Notes: generated by a model not told the origin, from the letters alone. Positions 48,290-58,588 are shown, counted from the stretch's first letter. The stretch is DNA of 64,000 nucleotides from Trichobilharzia regenti (GCA_944472135.2 OX235262.1:88448903-88512902); one strand, 5' to 3'. Numbers and translations are program-made.

Positions 48290-48450
48290 ATATGAGAAAA
48301 ATTATAAAACCGTCTGACTAAATTGATATAATTATGAGCAATAATTTATCCTCGAAACGTCATCCAGTTGTTAATACTACATTGCTATGTGACTACCAAA
48401 ATAAACTTATCTAATATGGAATAACATTCTACCACAGTTCCTGTGTTCTA
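48290..48450 (+). mobile_element. Solo PLE P1 tail, diverged
   Basis: P1 motif at 48323-48366 followed by the AAAATAAACTTATC / AATATGGAATA block. G5 of the core has changed to A and stem II is shortened to GAG/CUC, so cleavage is unlikely. Confidence 0.65.
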
Positions 48451-48741
48451 CGCTTACATTCAGTTGATATGATCTTTCAAATGCAGGTTGTGAGAATCAC
48501 TGACTTCAGCCAATAGTTTTGTAGCTAATTTTCAGTTAATTAATTCATGCGTGAAAAAAGTTTCACCAATCTGTCTATTGTCTGAAGTATTACCAACAAG
48601 TTTTAAGCCACGACTTCCAAACGGATAGTGATATAAAGGTTAGGTGAAAATGACCTTTTCTTGGTAATTTATTAGTTGGTGTTTCTCAGTGCCCTCCAAT
48701 TTTTTCGTACACACTGGAACAACAAATCTATAAAAGAACAG

Positions 48742-48945
48742 TTTTTATTCCTTCAGATTCCCAGTGGAACATAGGGGTTCAAGCTTGAGCTTTGAAGTTT
48801 CAGTAATAGTGGTGTTTTTATGGGGTGGAGTTGCTAGCCTCACGCCCGACCTTCCTACCTGTTCCAGTTGTAACAGGCCAGGGGAGGTAAAGGTGTGCAC
48901 CTGCCGGGCCTCGAACTCGAGACCACATGCATGGTTGGCCAGCGC
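48742..48945 (-). mobile_element. SINE A, head truncated
   Basis: Tail CCCAGTGGAACATAGGGG and body are clear; the tRNA-like head is incomplete. Confidence 0.7.
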
Positions 48946-48999
48946 TATCTAAAAGTATCTAATTCAGCCTAATAATCATTGTATTATTCATCACTAGTG

Positions 49000-49225
49000 A
49001 GTCAGGGCTGGCTGATGAAATCCCCGCCAACCACGCATGTGATCTAGGTTCGATTTCTGACCAACGCACTCCTTAACCTCTCCTGATCAGTTATAAGACC
49101 AGAAAAGAGAGAAAAAAGGACGTGTGGATAGTTACTTCACACTGTGAAAACAGTACCACTACTACAAAAATTTCAAAGCTTGATGTCCCATGTTGAACTC
49201 TAAAAGTAAGGAACAAGGCAAAAGG
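49000..49225 (+). mobile_element. SINE A, diverged
   Basis: Head with box B-like GGTTCGATTTC at about 49047, body and a tail ending near GGAACAAGGCAAAAGG. Confidence 0.65.
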
Positions 49226-49959
49226 TAGGATGTGTAAATTAAACACCCTTCGACTGCTCTGTTGCACTCTTAAACAGTTACCGGCCAGAAACTATGAGTA
49301 CTTCCACAAATATATACTAAAATATTGTTATTTAGGATGTTATGATGCTTAGTCCTATATTTTGAGTCAATTACATAGACTTTAACTTCGCACCAGCTTC
49401 ATTAAAGTAAGCAAATTAAAATGAAGTTTTTGTTCGTACGTGAGGTTTTTCGATCTGACAAGTATGTCCACCCATCCAAGTATTCGTGCTAGGCCAAATA
49501 TATTAGAAAAATGCAGAATAGAATTCCTTTTCTGAACATATTCCAAATAATTTGATCACTGCACTTATGAATTATATTAGAGATTGTGTTAATGAATTAA
49601 AGTCATTTTAGATACCAAACAAGCTAGACAGACTCAATCCTTTAGGGTTTGTCGAATCTGTTGGGCACAATCAGTGTACAAGATACAATTATTAATTTTC
49701 TGTTATCCACTTATCATGAATTTTCTCATTATGCTGCAACATACCAGCTGACAGTTTCCAGTCAGAAGTGCTCTTCTGTTTGTACAAACCAACTTCCACA
49801 TTGAACACTTATGATCAATGCTTAAAAGCTTACCTAATCTGTCTACACCATTTTTTTCATTTTGAGTTCTGAAAATGTTTATCTATCATATCTCAGAAAC
49901 TTCTACATCAAGCGTAAACACCAGAGTCTGGTCACTAAACTCATTTTCATAGAGAAAAC

Positions 49960-50350
49960 AAGATTTATGTGAATTCTCACAACATCCGAACGATGGCGTC
50001 ACTTCCTATTGTGTTTACTAATTTATGTGCGTGTCTAATCACACGTACATGGGAGGACACATCGATTTCTAAACGTCAAGGCTACAGAAAACATTCTAAA
50101 GCTGTTGAAAAAAAAATAAATTCGTTGGATATAATTAATTCTGGAAAAAAGACGTCCAACATCGTCTATCGCAAAGCACATCATACGGACAGGTCGCAAA
50201 GTTGACTTCAATAATGTCTTTAAACCCAAGTATGAGACAGGTTTGGGTCATATACATAAATTTGTTGAAGCCTTAGCTATAAAAAGGCTTAAACCTGTTT
50301 TATATGTTCGAAAATTATTAATCAATAATCTGGATCTGCCTTGGTAATCC
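49960..50350 (+). pseudogene. PLE endonuclease C-terminal fragment
   Basis: In shifting frames the plus strand encodes a HIILTD / KVDFNNVFK segment (about 50175-50235) and the conserved end VEALAIKRLKPVLYVRK followed by LDLPW near 50345, matching the C-termini of the other PLE copies. Frameshifts and stops interrupt it; the YIG part is not recognisable. Confidence 0.55.
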
Positions 50351-50869
50351 AACTTCAGAACGAAGGTTCATTTCACTTAGTGATATTTTTACCTCCACCT
50401 TTTTCCATACCCTGATTTCCACCTCACTCTCCTACCTCTTATCTGTGACCATGACCTGTCAAAGTTTTTACCTATGTTGATAAAAACTGTATACATATAT
50501 GCTCTGTTGGGCCCTATGTAAATATGTATGACACGTACATGTGTGATCAGAATATTCTAAATGTGTTACGAAGTACACTACGCGTTTTTGACAGATTATA
50601 TCTTATTGTTTTGTAGAATATAAAATTATTTTATACCAGTATAATTAAATTCGATCTTCACTGATATGATCTATCTCAGGCACATATTTAGCTGTGAAAA
50701 CCTTTTGCTCAATGCATGTTAAGTTTTCGCTGTTTATAAGGTAACAGACAGTCCTCTGACTCATATGTCTATTATTTAAATATTCCCGTTAAGATAATTT
50801 CAGAACAGTACTTAATCAAGAATATAATATAATAAGTCTAGCTACTTCAGCAAGCATTTAGAGGCAGTT

Positions 50870-51180
50870 AAATAGGTAGAACTACTCACAGAGCTCTATG
50901 TCGCCTTCTTGTTCAAAGTGGTTAATTAAAGGAATCGTAAAGTCGATTTGGAGTACCATATTAACACACCTTGTGGACACAGATCAAAAGATTGATAAAA
51001 ACTCCGCCTTTACGATTCTCTACAATGTGTCACCTCAACTCCCTAAGTTTGCACGCTTCAATTACTAAGCCTAACTGAGCTAGTTGCCATCAAAGTATTC
51101 AGTTCAATCGTTGGATTCAGAAAACGTTTGTTCAATCCTTTGCCCCACTATCCTTCAACCCCAACTTAGAATAGTTACTC
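50870..51180 (+). pseudogene. PLE endonuclease fragment
   Basis: Encodes AWLIKG-like, KSIWSTILTHLVDTDQKID and FTILYNVSPQLPKFARF segments, the middle of the GIY-YIG region just after the YIG motif. Stops precede and follow. It lies about 0.5 kb downstream of a related C-terminal fragment in the same orientation, so the two are separate insertions rather than one copy. Confidence 0.55.
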
Positions 51181-51293
51181 TGGTTCTTATTATCAACCTA
51201 CTTACATTCTGTTTGGTAGTATTTTACGCTACAGATTCACTTTGTTTCAAATATCTATGATTAATATTTCATTATGTATTTGTAAAGCCTGAC

Positions 51294-51460
51294 GAGTGCC
51301 TCGGTGGCACAACGGTAGAATGCTCACTGACCACGTATGTAGTTCGGGGTTCGATCCCCAGCCGACGTACTCTTTTACCTCGCTAAGTCAGTAATGAGAG
51401 TGGTTGGGCATGAGGTCAGCAACACTTGTTAGTAAAAATCAACACCACTACTATAAGAAC
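51294..51460 (+). mobile_element. SINE A, tail truncated
   Basis: Head with box A GGCACAACGG and box B GGTTCGATCCCC, then body; the LINE-like tail is missing and a PLE tail remnant follows. Confidence 0.8.
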
Positions 51461-51469
51461 CAGAACCCG

Positions 51470-51560
51470 TGCACTGTGGTAGAGTATAGTTCCATTATGG
51501 TTAAAATTTATTTTGATAGAGTCTCACACTGTTATACAGTAATATTTACTATTGACGTAG
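51470..51560 (-). mobile_element. Short PLE P1 tail remnant
   Basis: Reads as the reverse complement of the post-motif block: GCACTGTGGTAGAGTATA, CCATTATGG, then ATTTTGATAGA in place of the usual AAAATC segment. The ribozyme-like part itself is lost. Confidence 0.55.
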
Positions 51561-51625
51561 TAGAATCAAGCTGTAATCAAAAATAAAATTTAAAAAATAA
51601 ATAAAAATAAAATAATAAGTCATAT
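51559..51625 (+). mobile_element. SINE B tail fragment
   Basis: AATCAAGCTGTAATCAAAAA followed by AAATAAATAAAAATAAAA; only the 3' end. Confidence 0.5.
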
Positions 51626-51677
51626 CTTATCAACAGTCAAACTTGTTAAACAAAATTTACTGTCATTTATGACTTAC

Positions 51678-52022
51678 TTTCATTAAAATCACTGAGTAAT
51701 GTGGTGATCCAGGAAGAATTAAATCATACGCTTGCCTTATCAAATCCCTTAAACAAGCTAAACATGCATTACATCTGGTTACAGATATTGGCATTGAGTC
51801 ATTTGAACCAGCTTGCAGAATAGATTGTAGGACAGACATTGTTGTATTTTTTTGTGGAACTACTTCATTATTTACTGAATTGTTATCAGACTTGTTAATA
51901 AAATTATTTGACCTCATTTCTGAAGAAAAATTAAAATTGATGAATGATTTTAAATCCTGAGTTGGTAAGTTGGGCAATAGCGTATTTGAGCACGCTATCT
52001 GATGATTACTTAAAAAGTTCAT
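51678..52022 (-). CDS. Probable first coding exon of a host gene, cysteine-motif protein, possibly KIF26-like
   Basis: Open frame of 115 codons on the minus strand, read from the ATG at 52022. An in-frame TGA lies just upstream and no good acceptor lies between, so I take this ATG as the start. Residues 1-80 are polar, rich in Ser and Asn, and probably disordered. A cysteine cluster follows (C84, C87, C90) in a helix-like stretch ending near residue 103. The exon ends after an ATG AAA codon pair at 51678, followed by a consensus GTAAGT donor, so the intron is phase 0. This matches the phase-0 acceptor of the exon at 39073. It overlaps none of the repeat families here. From memory, two CxxC helices spaced like this resemble the N-terminal region of KIF26/VAB-8-type kinesin-like proteins. 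The exon call is fairly secure; the family name is not. Confidence 0.6.
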
Positions 52023-52779
52023 AGTCGAATTTATTTCTCAATATTGAAAAACACCCGAATGTATGAAGTTATATTGTGTATCTTGAAATGCTGAACACCT
52101 AAAATGTTTAGAAAAGATATTTATGTGAGAGGATTACAGAAATCTGTAGAATATAAATGTAAACAGTAACAATCAGTTTTAAATGAAGAGTGACCTCGTT
52201 CATGAAAACATTACAAATCAGGTGTGAAACAACTTACTCCACAATGAAACTGGTGGTCATTATTTCATCTGACAAGCCAGTGAAAGCTTCACAACGAAAG
52301 TATCCACCTCTAAGAACACACCACACTACTTAGTTATCAGCGTTTTACAAACAATTTAACCGAATCTTCACCAGAATACCTACATATATGCAGTTACCAT
52401 AATAACTTAATACATAGAAAACTTGCTAATTAAGACTTTCGCTTTATAACAGCTGATCTAAAGTAAGTGAGAAACGCCACGGTACCACAAAATTATGCTT
52501 CTTCCAGAATCACTTTCAAGTAAAGAGCAGGCATAGATTTCACAGAAGGCTTGAACAACATACATTTTTGATTGTTGCTGCACAAAAGCTATCTTTGATC
52601 AGATCGATGTGTAAGAAGTAAAAATTGATTCGCCTTACCCTTTAACCAGTAATATCTTTAAAATCATGATAACACAATCAAATGTTTATTCACAATCCAC
52701 ATATGCTCTAGACCATAGTACAACTGCGACACCTAGATAATCATACTGTTACCTATGTATTTCAAGCAGAATATCATTG
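52023..52779. other. Upstream of the first host exon
   Basis: Would hold the 5' UTR, promoter or a trans-splice acceptor. I see no clear TATA box or pyrimidine tract with AG close to the ATG. Confidence 0.3.
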
Positions 52780-52860
52780 CTGACGGGTGCCAACTAGCAG
52801 GAAACCTAGGTCTAAGGCTTCCTGCCTACTGCCTCCAACTATCTAATATCCTCAGAATAT
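52780..52860 (+). mobile_element. SINE E 3' fragment
   Basis: TGCTGACGGGTGCCAACTAG, AAACCTAGGTCTAAGGC; no head. Confidence 0.6.
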
Positions 52861-52959
52861 CATTATGTTATATCTCCGAGTCAGGCGGTATCATCTAGAA
52901 GTTTAGGACAAACAGTATTTCATATTATTTCGGCTTATTGTGAATACTACTGCTACAAC

Positions 52960-53390
52960 TATTCTACCGATGCAAATCCATAGGTATTTAGGTGTATGAA
53001 GCACACAGTGTTCAGCAAAGAGGCTGTTTCAACGAATTTATTTTCAAGCTGTACAGATATATACATAGACATAATTTTTAAGAAACAGTATCCCAAGAGG
53101 AAGTTAAAGCAGTATATATGAATGCTGGTGATAATAATAGGAACTGTAACACCTGATTTGTAACTGGAATCACATTTCAAAATCAGGGGATAAAACCGAT
53201 TGCGAAATATTTGAAATAGCTTATTGACTGTACAGGTCATTGGAATGGGTATAAAATTAAAAGGAATAGTGGGACAATGAAACGTGTCGTGATGAGTTAA
53301 GAAGTCTGATATGAGGTTAAAAATCAAAACTTCATTGTATTGCACTAATAAGGAAGACAAAAGACAAAAATGCCACAAGCTGTTCAAAAT
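52960..53390 (-). mobile_element. PLE 3' UTR with P2 tail
   Basis: The minus strand gives the P2 tail at 53051-53013 preceded by a UTR resembling 42.9-43.4 kb. The 142-codon frame here is hydrophobic and, like the one at 43204-43500, is a translation of UTR; both include similar residues (VQLxNKF) only because the nucleotide repeat is shared. Confidence 0.5.
53013..53051 (-). ncRNA. P2 hammerhead-like motif
   Basis: Helix I CAGC/GCUG is intact, core UUGAAAA (U3, A8), GAAA present, helix III decayed. Confidence 0.35.
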
Positions 53391-53734
53391 AAAGACGAAA
53401 ATCGTATTTATAGGAGAAAGACAAATAGATTAATCAAACAAGATATAAAAATAACAGAAAAATGAACGTTTCTTTTATACAGAAAGGTTCGGCTTAAATT
53501 CATGACTAGTTAAGGTCTCTTGCGTCTTTAGAATTTCAGCACAAAGAAAATGCAGCATGTTTCCATGAATTCGTAAAATCGCTGACAGAGTCGGTTGTAA
53601 CAAAGTTCATCAAGTGTTTTAAAATAGAACTTGCCACATATTTCCTTTGTCATATGTAAAACCGTGCTAAGACTTGAACTCTTCTCTGTGTGGAAAGCAT
53701 TATGTACCTACGGCAGATGTACGATTGTCTTTTG

Positions 53735-53950
53735 CATTTCTTTGCGTTACGAATTGTACATACGGCTTCAAGCTTGTGCTCTGTAGTTTCTGTGGCGATG
53801 GTATTATTATCTTTTCACGGAACGTGACTAACAGATTAGTGCCCATCCTCCCCTCTTTAACAGGCTTACTGCCGGCTAACCTACATTTAGTGGTGTTCCA
53901 GTGGGGTTTGAACTCCAGACTACGTTCGTAGTTGGGGAACATTCTACGGG
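53735..53950 (-). mobile_element. SINE A, strongly diverged
   Basis: Body (GGCTTACTGCCGGCTAAC) and box B (GGGGTTTGAACTCC) recognisable on the minus strand. Confidence 0.55.
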
Positions 53951-54119
53951 TTAATCATCAATGCATCAAATTAGTAGGAAAGAGCTTTTTCTCTGAATAC
54001 TGTTTTCTTAGTGCCCTAATGGGAATAATTAAGTTAGTAGTATGTACATGTTTATCTTAAAATATAATTTCTTCAAATATATCTTTTGGTTTTCGTCAAT
54101 GTTATGAATGTAAGATAAG

Positions 54120-54480
54120 ACTGGTCCTATTCAGGTAGGTAGTTACCTGGTTCATGACCAGTGGGGTAGAGCAGGTAGGGTGTGAGGAAGAATGCACCTT
54201 ACTGACGTTGGCTGTGGCAGAGCTATATCGTGAGTTGGCAGAAGCTGGAATTCAAGAGCTAACCATTGTATGGTGTTGCAGTAGCCCAATGGTCTATGAG
54301 CCTGCCTTGTATCCAGGGGGTCCTGGGTCCGAATCTTAACAGTTGGTGCGTACTGTTGGAGGGTCCCAAACCAGCCTCACGAGACAGCTGCCAAGTACTC
54401 GTCGCTGGTCTACCAATGGTTCTCAAAAGGATGTCAGCTCATAATTAAATCCACAAACCTACCGAATAACCGCCAATCAA
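54120..54480 (+). mobile_element. SINE C, diverged
   Basis: 5' body from CAGGTAGGTAGTTACCTGG, tRNA-like part, degraded hammerhead, 3' end to about 54480; it lies just upstream of the PLE at 54.6 kb. Confidence 0.65.
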
Positions 54481-54699
54481 CATTAGAATAAAAGTAATTA
54501 TTTTGTAAAAAGATTTGTAAATGTATTAAAGTTATGAAATCTGTCTACATGGCTAAATTTATATACGGCGAGAAAAAAATTAAAAACAGTCAGTAACCAG
54601 TGCATCGATGTAGAAATTATTTTAGGGATTCAGTTATGCCTCACATCTACTATCTTTAAGTTCCAAGACAAAATATATAGACAAACAGAAGGTGTAGCA

Positions 54700-55794
54700 A
54701 TGGGATCACCAATATCCCCTATCGTAGCAGACATATTTATGGACAGCTGGGAAAATAGTGCCCTCAATACATTTAACCCTACTCCGAAAATATGGTGGAG
54801 ATATGTGGATGACACTTTCACAGTGTTAAAAACAGAACACATCTCTAGCTTCTTGACACATATAAACTCACAAGTTGAGGGAATAAAATTCACATTTGAA
54901 TCAGAAAATGAACAAGGAGAATTAGCTATGTTAGATTGTAAGATAAAAAGAATAGAAGAAGGCAAACTACACACTAGTGTTTATAGAAAACCAACGCATT
55001 CTAATAGATATTTAGACTTTAATTCGTCTCATCCTTTAACTGTTAAGGCAGGCTTAGTTAAATGTTTAACAAACCGAGCAGTGGCACTAAGTAGCACAAA
55101 AAAAGATCTAAATGATGAATTAAAACAGATAGAAGAAGCGTTGGTGTTGAATAACTATCCTATAAAATTCATTAGGAAGATCATTAAAGGCCAAAAACAA
55201 AATAAAAATAATTGTGAAACTAGTAATAATAACATAAATAAGAAAGAATATAAGTCATCCACAGTTATACCATATAAAGAGGGGACATCTGAGACACTAC
55301 GTAGGATTCTGAATAAAATAGGAATTAGGGTGGCATTTAAACCTACAAACTCACTCAGGGACAAGCTCTGTAGGTTAAAGGACCCAGTTGACCCAATTAG
55401 ACAAAATAATATTATTTACAAAATACCATGCAATGACTGTGAGGTCAACTACATAGGTCAAACTAGTAGGTCAGGGGTAGTCAGATTGTCAGAGCATAAA
55501 AATTTAGCTAAGGTAAGAATGGTTGACCCCGAGAAGATAAATAATTTAGAAAAAAGCTCAGCAATTGCAATGCATGCGCTAACACACAACCACACAATAG
55601 GGTGGGAGAGGGTTAAAATTCTAAAAAGTAATCTAGGTAGGTGGAGAGAGAGGTTGATTACTGAATCCTTGTTCATCGAGTCTACACCCAACACATGCAA
55701 TAGGAATGACTCGTCACTCATACCTGAAATATGGAAAATACTATTACCAATCAAATCAAGTGAAAATCAAGAGAAAAACAATGGAACTATATAA
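54700..55794 (+). CDS. PLE polyprotein fragment: C-terminal reverse transcriptase plus GIY-YIG endonuclease
   Basis: A frame of 364 codons from the first ATG; the same frame is open and homologous upstream to about 54601, so this ATG is internal. Residues 1-10 carry MGSPISP, the RT motif before the catalytic box; the YVDD box is at residues 35-38. The PLE-typical RKPTHSNRYLD stretch lies at about residues 96-106. A basic linker follows, then the endonuclease: IIY at 238-240, a CxxC at 244/247, YIG at 251-253, Arg at 262, Glu in the TESLFIE segment near 322, and the Asn-rich end near 331-336. All expected GIY-YIG catalytic positions are present. In PLEs these domains nick the target and prime reverse transcription. 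Only the 5' two thirds of the RT is missing. Confidence 0.85.
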   Translation: MGSPISPIVADIFMDSWENSALNTFNPTPKIWWRYVDDTFTVLKTEHISSFLTHINSQVEGIKFTFESENEQGELAMLDCKIKRIEEGKLHTSVYRKPTHSNRYLDFNSSHPLTVKAGLVKCLTNRAVALSSTKKDLNDELKQIEEALVLNNYPIKFIRKIIKGQKQNKNNCETSNNNINKKEYKSSTVIPYKEGTSETLRRILNKIGIRVAFKPTNSLRDKLCRLKDPVDPIRQNNIIYKIPCNDCEVNYIGQTSRSGVVRLSEHKNLAKVRMVDPEKINNLEKSSAIAMHALTHNHTIGWERVKILKSNLGRWRERLITESLFIESTPNTCNRNDSSLIPEIWKILLPIKSSENQEKNNGTI

Positions 55795-55821
55795 ATGAAT
55801 TTAGGAAGTCGTGTGATTACC

Positions 55822-55865
55822 TTGATATGATTATGAGCAATAAATTGTGCTCGAAACGTCATCAG
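55822..55865 (+). ncRNA. Hammerhead-like motif, PLE tail type P1 (A3/U8 core variant)
   Basis: Helix I is UUGAU with AUCAG (one G-U). The 7-nt core reads AUGAUUA, so U4, G5, A6 and A9 match the hammerhead consensus while positions 3 and 8 are A and U instead of C and G. One extra U follows A9. Stem II is GAGCA with UGCUC. GAAA follows, then the self-complementary ACGU as a minimal helix III, and a GUC cleavage triplet ending at 55860. Hammerheads in PLEs are established knowledge; an extra base after A9 has precedent in a viroid ribozyme. Activity of this version is untested. Confidence 0.55.
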
Positions 55866-55918
55866 TTCATATAACTGTAAACACTGTGCGATTTATCAAA
55901 ATAAAAATCTTATCTATA

Positions 55919-56116
55919 ATGGAAGTAACCAGTGCACTTTATGAAGATTTCTATGAAAAACCTTCAATACTCAAAAAAAAAATAAAAGAAAGAACTTATG
56001 TCACCATGATAGACTATATACCATTACGATCAGCTTTATTCTCAAATAAAAAGTCATTCTGGTTCAATGGCAATACAATACATAAATCTTTATCTAATAT
56101 AATATGTTCTAGTTAA
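55919..56116 (+). CDS. Short open frame directly after the PLE tail, possible start of a tandem PLE ORF
   Basis: A 65-codon frame begins at the ATG inside the conserved TATAATGGA block just after the ribozyme-like tail. The product starts MEVTSALYEDFYEK and is basic and hydrophilic for about 35 residues. At 44816 the same block opens a 21-codon frame starting MELYSTTVPKFY, with similar spacing of Ser/Thr and Phe-Tyr. PLEs are often arranged head to tail, with the tail preceding the next ORF, so this could be an N-terminus cut off by a later deletion. It could also be chance; no domain is recognisable. Confidence 0.3.
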   Translation: MEVTSALYEDFYEKPSILKKKIKERTYVTMIDYIPLRSALFSNKKSFWFNGNTIHKSLSNIICSS

Positions 56117-56917
56117 AAGCACTTAAAATCATCTATCATGTGGTAATTGTCAAAATTGATAAATATTGAAATGCTGGTAACTTGTTAAAACCTAAAAAGG
56201 AACTTCCTGTCAGCATACAAAAATAACGTTGATTACTTTCCATATAAATTCGAAAAATTTATACTATTTTCAAATGAATTTGGTGACTTTGATATAATTC
56301 CTTGTTCGAATTGTCAACTTACACAGTTCAAGGTAAATTAAACTTTCATCTGGAAACCGAAATTGTTCAGACAAAACATTATGATCTGTATTATTTCATA
56401 AATGGAGATCAAGAAGGCAAAATAGATGCATGAGGCTACACACTACTGATTGGCTGAGTTGAGTAGTAGTATGCCACTCATATCAATCAGTAGGGTTTGC
56501 TAGCTAGAGCTAGGTGATAAAACAACGGACGGCTGTTTCTGTCGTTATAGCTTGAGCTCAACAGAAGTTTGACTCAGTTCAGGCAGTCAAATCCGTTCAA
56601 ACCTCTCGATTTCTGATTAGCTACATGAGCGAACAGATAATGTCAGAAATCAAATTTGTGATTTACACAATTCGCAGGAATCAAAATTATTTAGATGACA
56701 GCATGTAATCTTGTTGTATTGATTAGTACTCACTGACGTTAATTCCAACTCCATGAATTTATGCATAACACTATATAAACTTAAATCGGGCCAAAGGAAA
56801 AATCATCAGCTCTACCGGCTGAGTATAAGACTGGGCTAGAAATTCAGAGGCCACAAGTATGAATACCACTGTTATCCATGTCCTCATTTAGGCTTAAATC
56901 ACTTTTTTTAAATTTAC
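56117..56917. other. No gene seen
   Basis: A GC-richer patch at 56420-56640 is repeat-like but I could match it to nothing here with confidence. Confidence 0.3.
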
Positions 56918-57148
56918 ATTCCTTTACGTTACCAACAGAACATAGGGCTTTAAGATAGACACTTGAAGTTTCGGTAGTAGTGGTGATTATTTTCACAAGA
57001 TGGGGTCGCTAGCTTCATGCCCAACCTTCCCTCTTTACCAGTCTTATTACTGGCTTAGTGCAAGGTAAAGGAGTAAGTCAGCTGGGGATCGAACCCTGGA
57101 CCACATTCGTGGTTGGCTAGCTCTTCACCTATGTGCCACCGACGCACA
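56918..57148 (-). mobile_element. SINE A, full length
   Basis: Tail ACCAACAGAACATAGGG to head GTGCCACCGACGCAC are all present. Confidence 0.8.
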
Positions 57149-57964
57149 TCAAATAAGTAACAAACAAACTGTCAACTGTAGGCTTTTTTTAGATAATCCC
57201 ACTGCCAAGTAAATGAAAGCGTCAATAAAAAAATAACTAACTAAGAAGTTGAAATATTATTTTTAATTACTAGTTAAATAAGCTACTCAAATCAGGTTCA
57301 GTTCTGAACAGAAGTTGCATATCAGAGTAATTGACTCAAATATGAATTTATCATCACCATGGTAATTGTATCTAAACTTATTTCAGTTTAATTGGTGTTT
57401 TAATTGAAATGAATTATTCAGTATTCAGGCCGACAAAGTATCAAAGTAAAATCCAGCTGTCTCTTTTTTTTAAAGTAAATAAAACTATCCGCTAGGTAGA
57501 ATTAACACTGATGAATACAACGGTCGTTTTACTTTAAAGCATTCCAAAATCTCGTGTGTCTTTCCATACTTCCACTGAACTGGAAAAACAAATTAAACAT
57601 TCCTTTATGTTGTACAATCTGTAGAAACAAATTTTTATATAGCCATAACATTTGTAAAAAAAACAGACAGCATAATCCTCTATATAATTATAGAATAACA
57701 CACCTGCCGTTTACACATTTATACATTTTTGAGGTCTTCTTTGCAGTTTCTGCAATCAAATTGGCAAGATATAGAAACGTTAAATTAAGGTTTAAAAAAA
57801 AGCGTTAACGTTTCGCTCGAAATGCTGATATTGTTGTGAATGTGTCTTATATGCAACTTGAGGATGGGTGTCAATGAAGTAATCAAAGAGTTTAATTTAA
57901 CTTGTAAAGTAAAAGAATATGCAAAAAGCAAATTGAAGTTACACTAGTTCTAATATAATCAATA
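57149..57964. other. No gene seen
   Basis: The 84-codon plus frame 57554-57808 is Asn/Lys/Cys-rich with no domain or repeat match. Confidence 0.3.
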
Positions 57965-58588
57965 AATTTGTTATTATTGTTTCCATTAATTCACAGAGGA
58001 ACATAGGGCTTCAGCCACGCGTCTCCATTGCCTACGGTTCTCTGCTAGAGTTTTCTCCTGGTTCCAAGTCTGCCCACATGCTTTCATCTCCTCTTCGCAT
58101 CACCTCCTCCAAGTCACCCTCTCACTGACGACCAACTCGCCGCTTCCCTATCGGGTTCGACTCGAGCGATGGCTGGTCTAGTGATGTCACTTGATGGTTT
58201 GTTTTCTCAGAGTATGGCCAATCCATCTCCATTTTTCCTGCTTATTTGTTGCACATTCGGTTCCTGGTTGGTTGGTTCGCTCATTGCCAGAGATCCCTGT
58301 TGCTGATCTTTTCTGGCTGGCCATTTGATCTTGGGCGAAGTATTGAGCGAAGACAGCTGTTAATGAATATCTGTCTGGATGTACCCGCACTCCATAGTGA
58401 GTGACTATGTTCCCACCGAGGCTCAAACTCAGTCCCCATAGTATCAAACGCCGAAGCGGCTTATCCACTAGACCACTTCGGCCAATGAAGGTCTGGAGTT
58501 TGTTTGAGATGCTCTTTATGACGCGCCAAGTCTGTGATCCGTACAATGAGTAGAGTTGACTTCACATTGGAGTTGAAAATCTGGATCA
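57965..58588 (-). pseudogene. LINE 3' end containing SINE D, inverted twin of the 61-kb copy
   Basis: 5' truncated at about 58588. It contains the C-terminal LINE tail, interrupted by SINE D at 58368-58483, and ends in the LINE 3' terminus with an AAC/AAT-rich tail. A frame of 119 codons (58546-58187) crosses the SINE insertion without a stop. Confidence 0.8.
58368..58483 (-). mobile_element. SINE D inside the twin LINE
   Basis: Same element at the same LINE position (AATGAA on both sides, 58362-58367 and 58484-58489), so the two LINE copies share one insertion event. Confidence 0.85.

Larger units (their letters stand above)
39074..51677 (-). other. 12.6-kb phase-0 intron of the host gene
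   Basis: Bounded by GTAAGT at the 51677 side and CAG at the 39074 side, both on the minus strand. It is filled with SINE A, C and E copies, a LINE fragment at 40.7-41.7 kb and several PLE copies on both strands. No further exon inside it could be supported. Confidence 0.55.
54601..55935 (+). mobile_element. 5'-truncated Penelope-like element, best copy in the window
   Basis: Homology to the PLE reverse transcriptase starts abruptly near 54601, with no upstream finger motifs, so the copy is 5' truncated. The frame then stays open to the stop at 55792-55794. The 3' tail follows at once and contains the type-P1 hammerhead-like motif (55822-55865), ending in the conserved AAAATCTTATC / TATAATGGA block also seen at 7.1, 44.8 and 48.4 kb. 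The long intact frame next to many decayed copies suggests a young insertion or recently active source. The open frame starting at 55919 may be the beginning of a second, tandem copy. Confidence 0.85.

Noticed and set aside
52959..53387. 142-codon minus frame with membrane-like segments
   Set aside because: AT-rich PLE 3' UTR; hydrophobicity comes from T-rich codons and the frame is not kept in the 43-kb relative.
56800..56890. Possible further tRNA-like SINE head
   Set aside because: Weak box A and B resemblance, single copy in the window, no tail or duplication.
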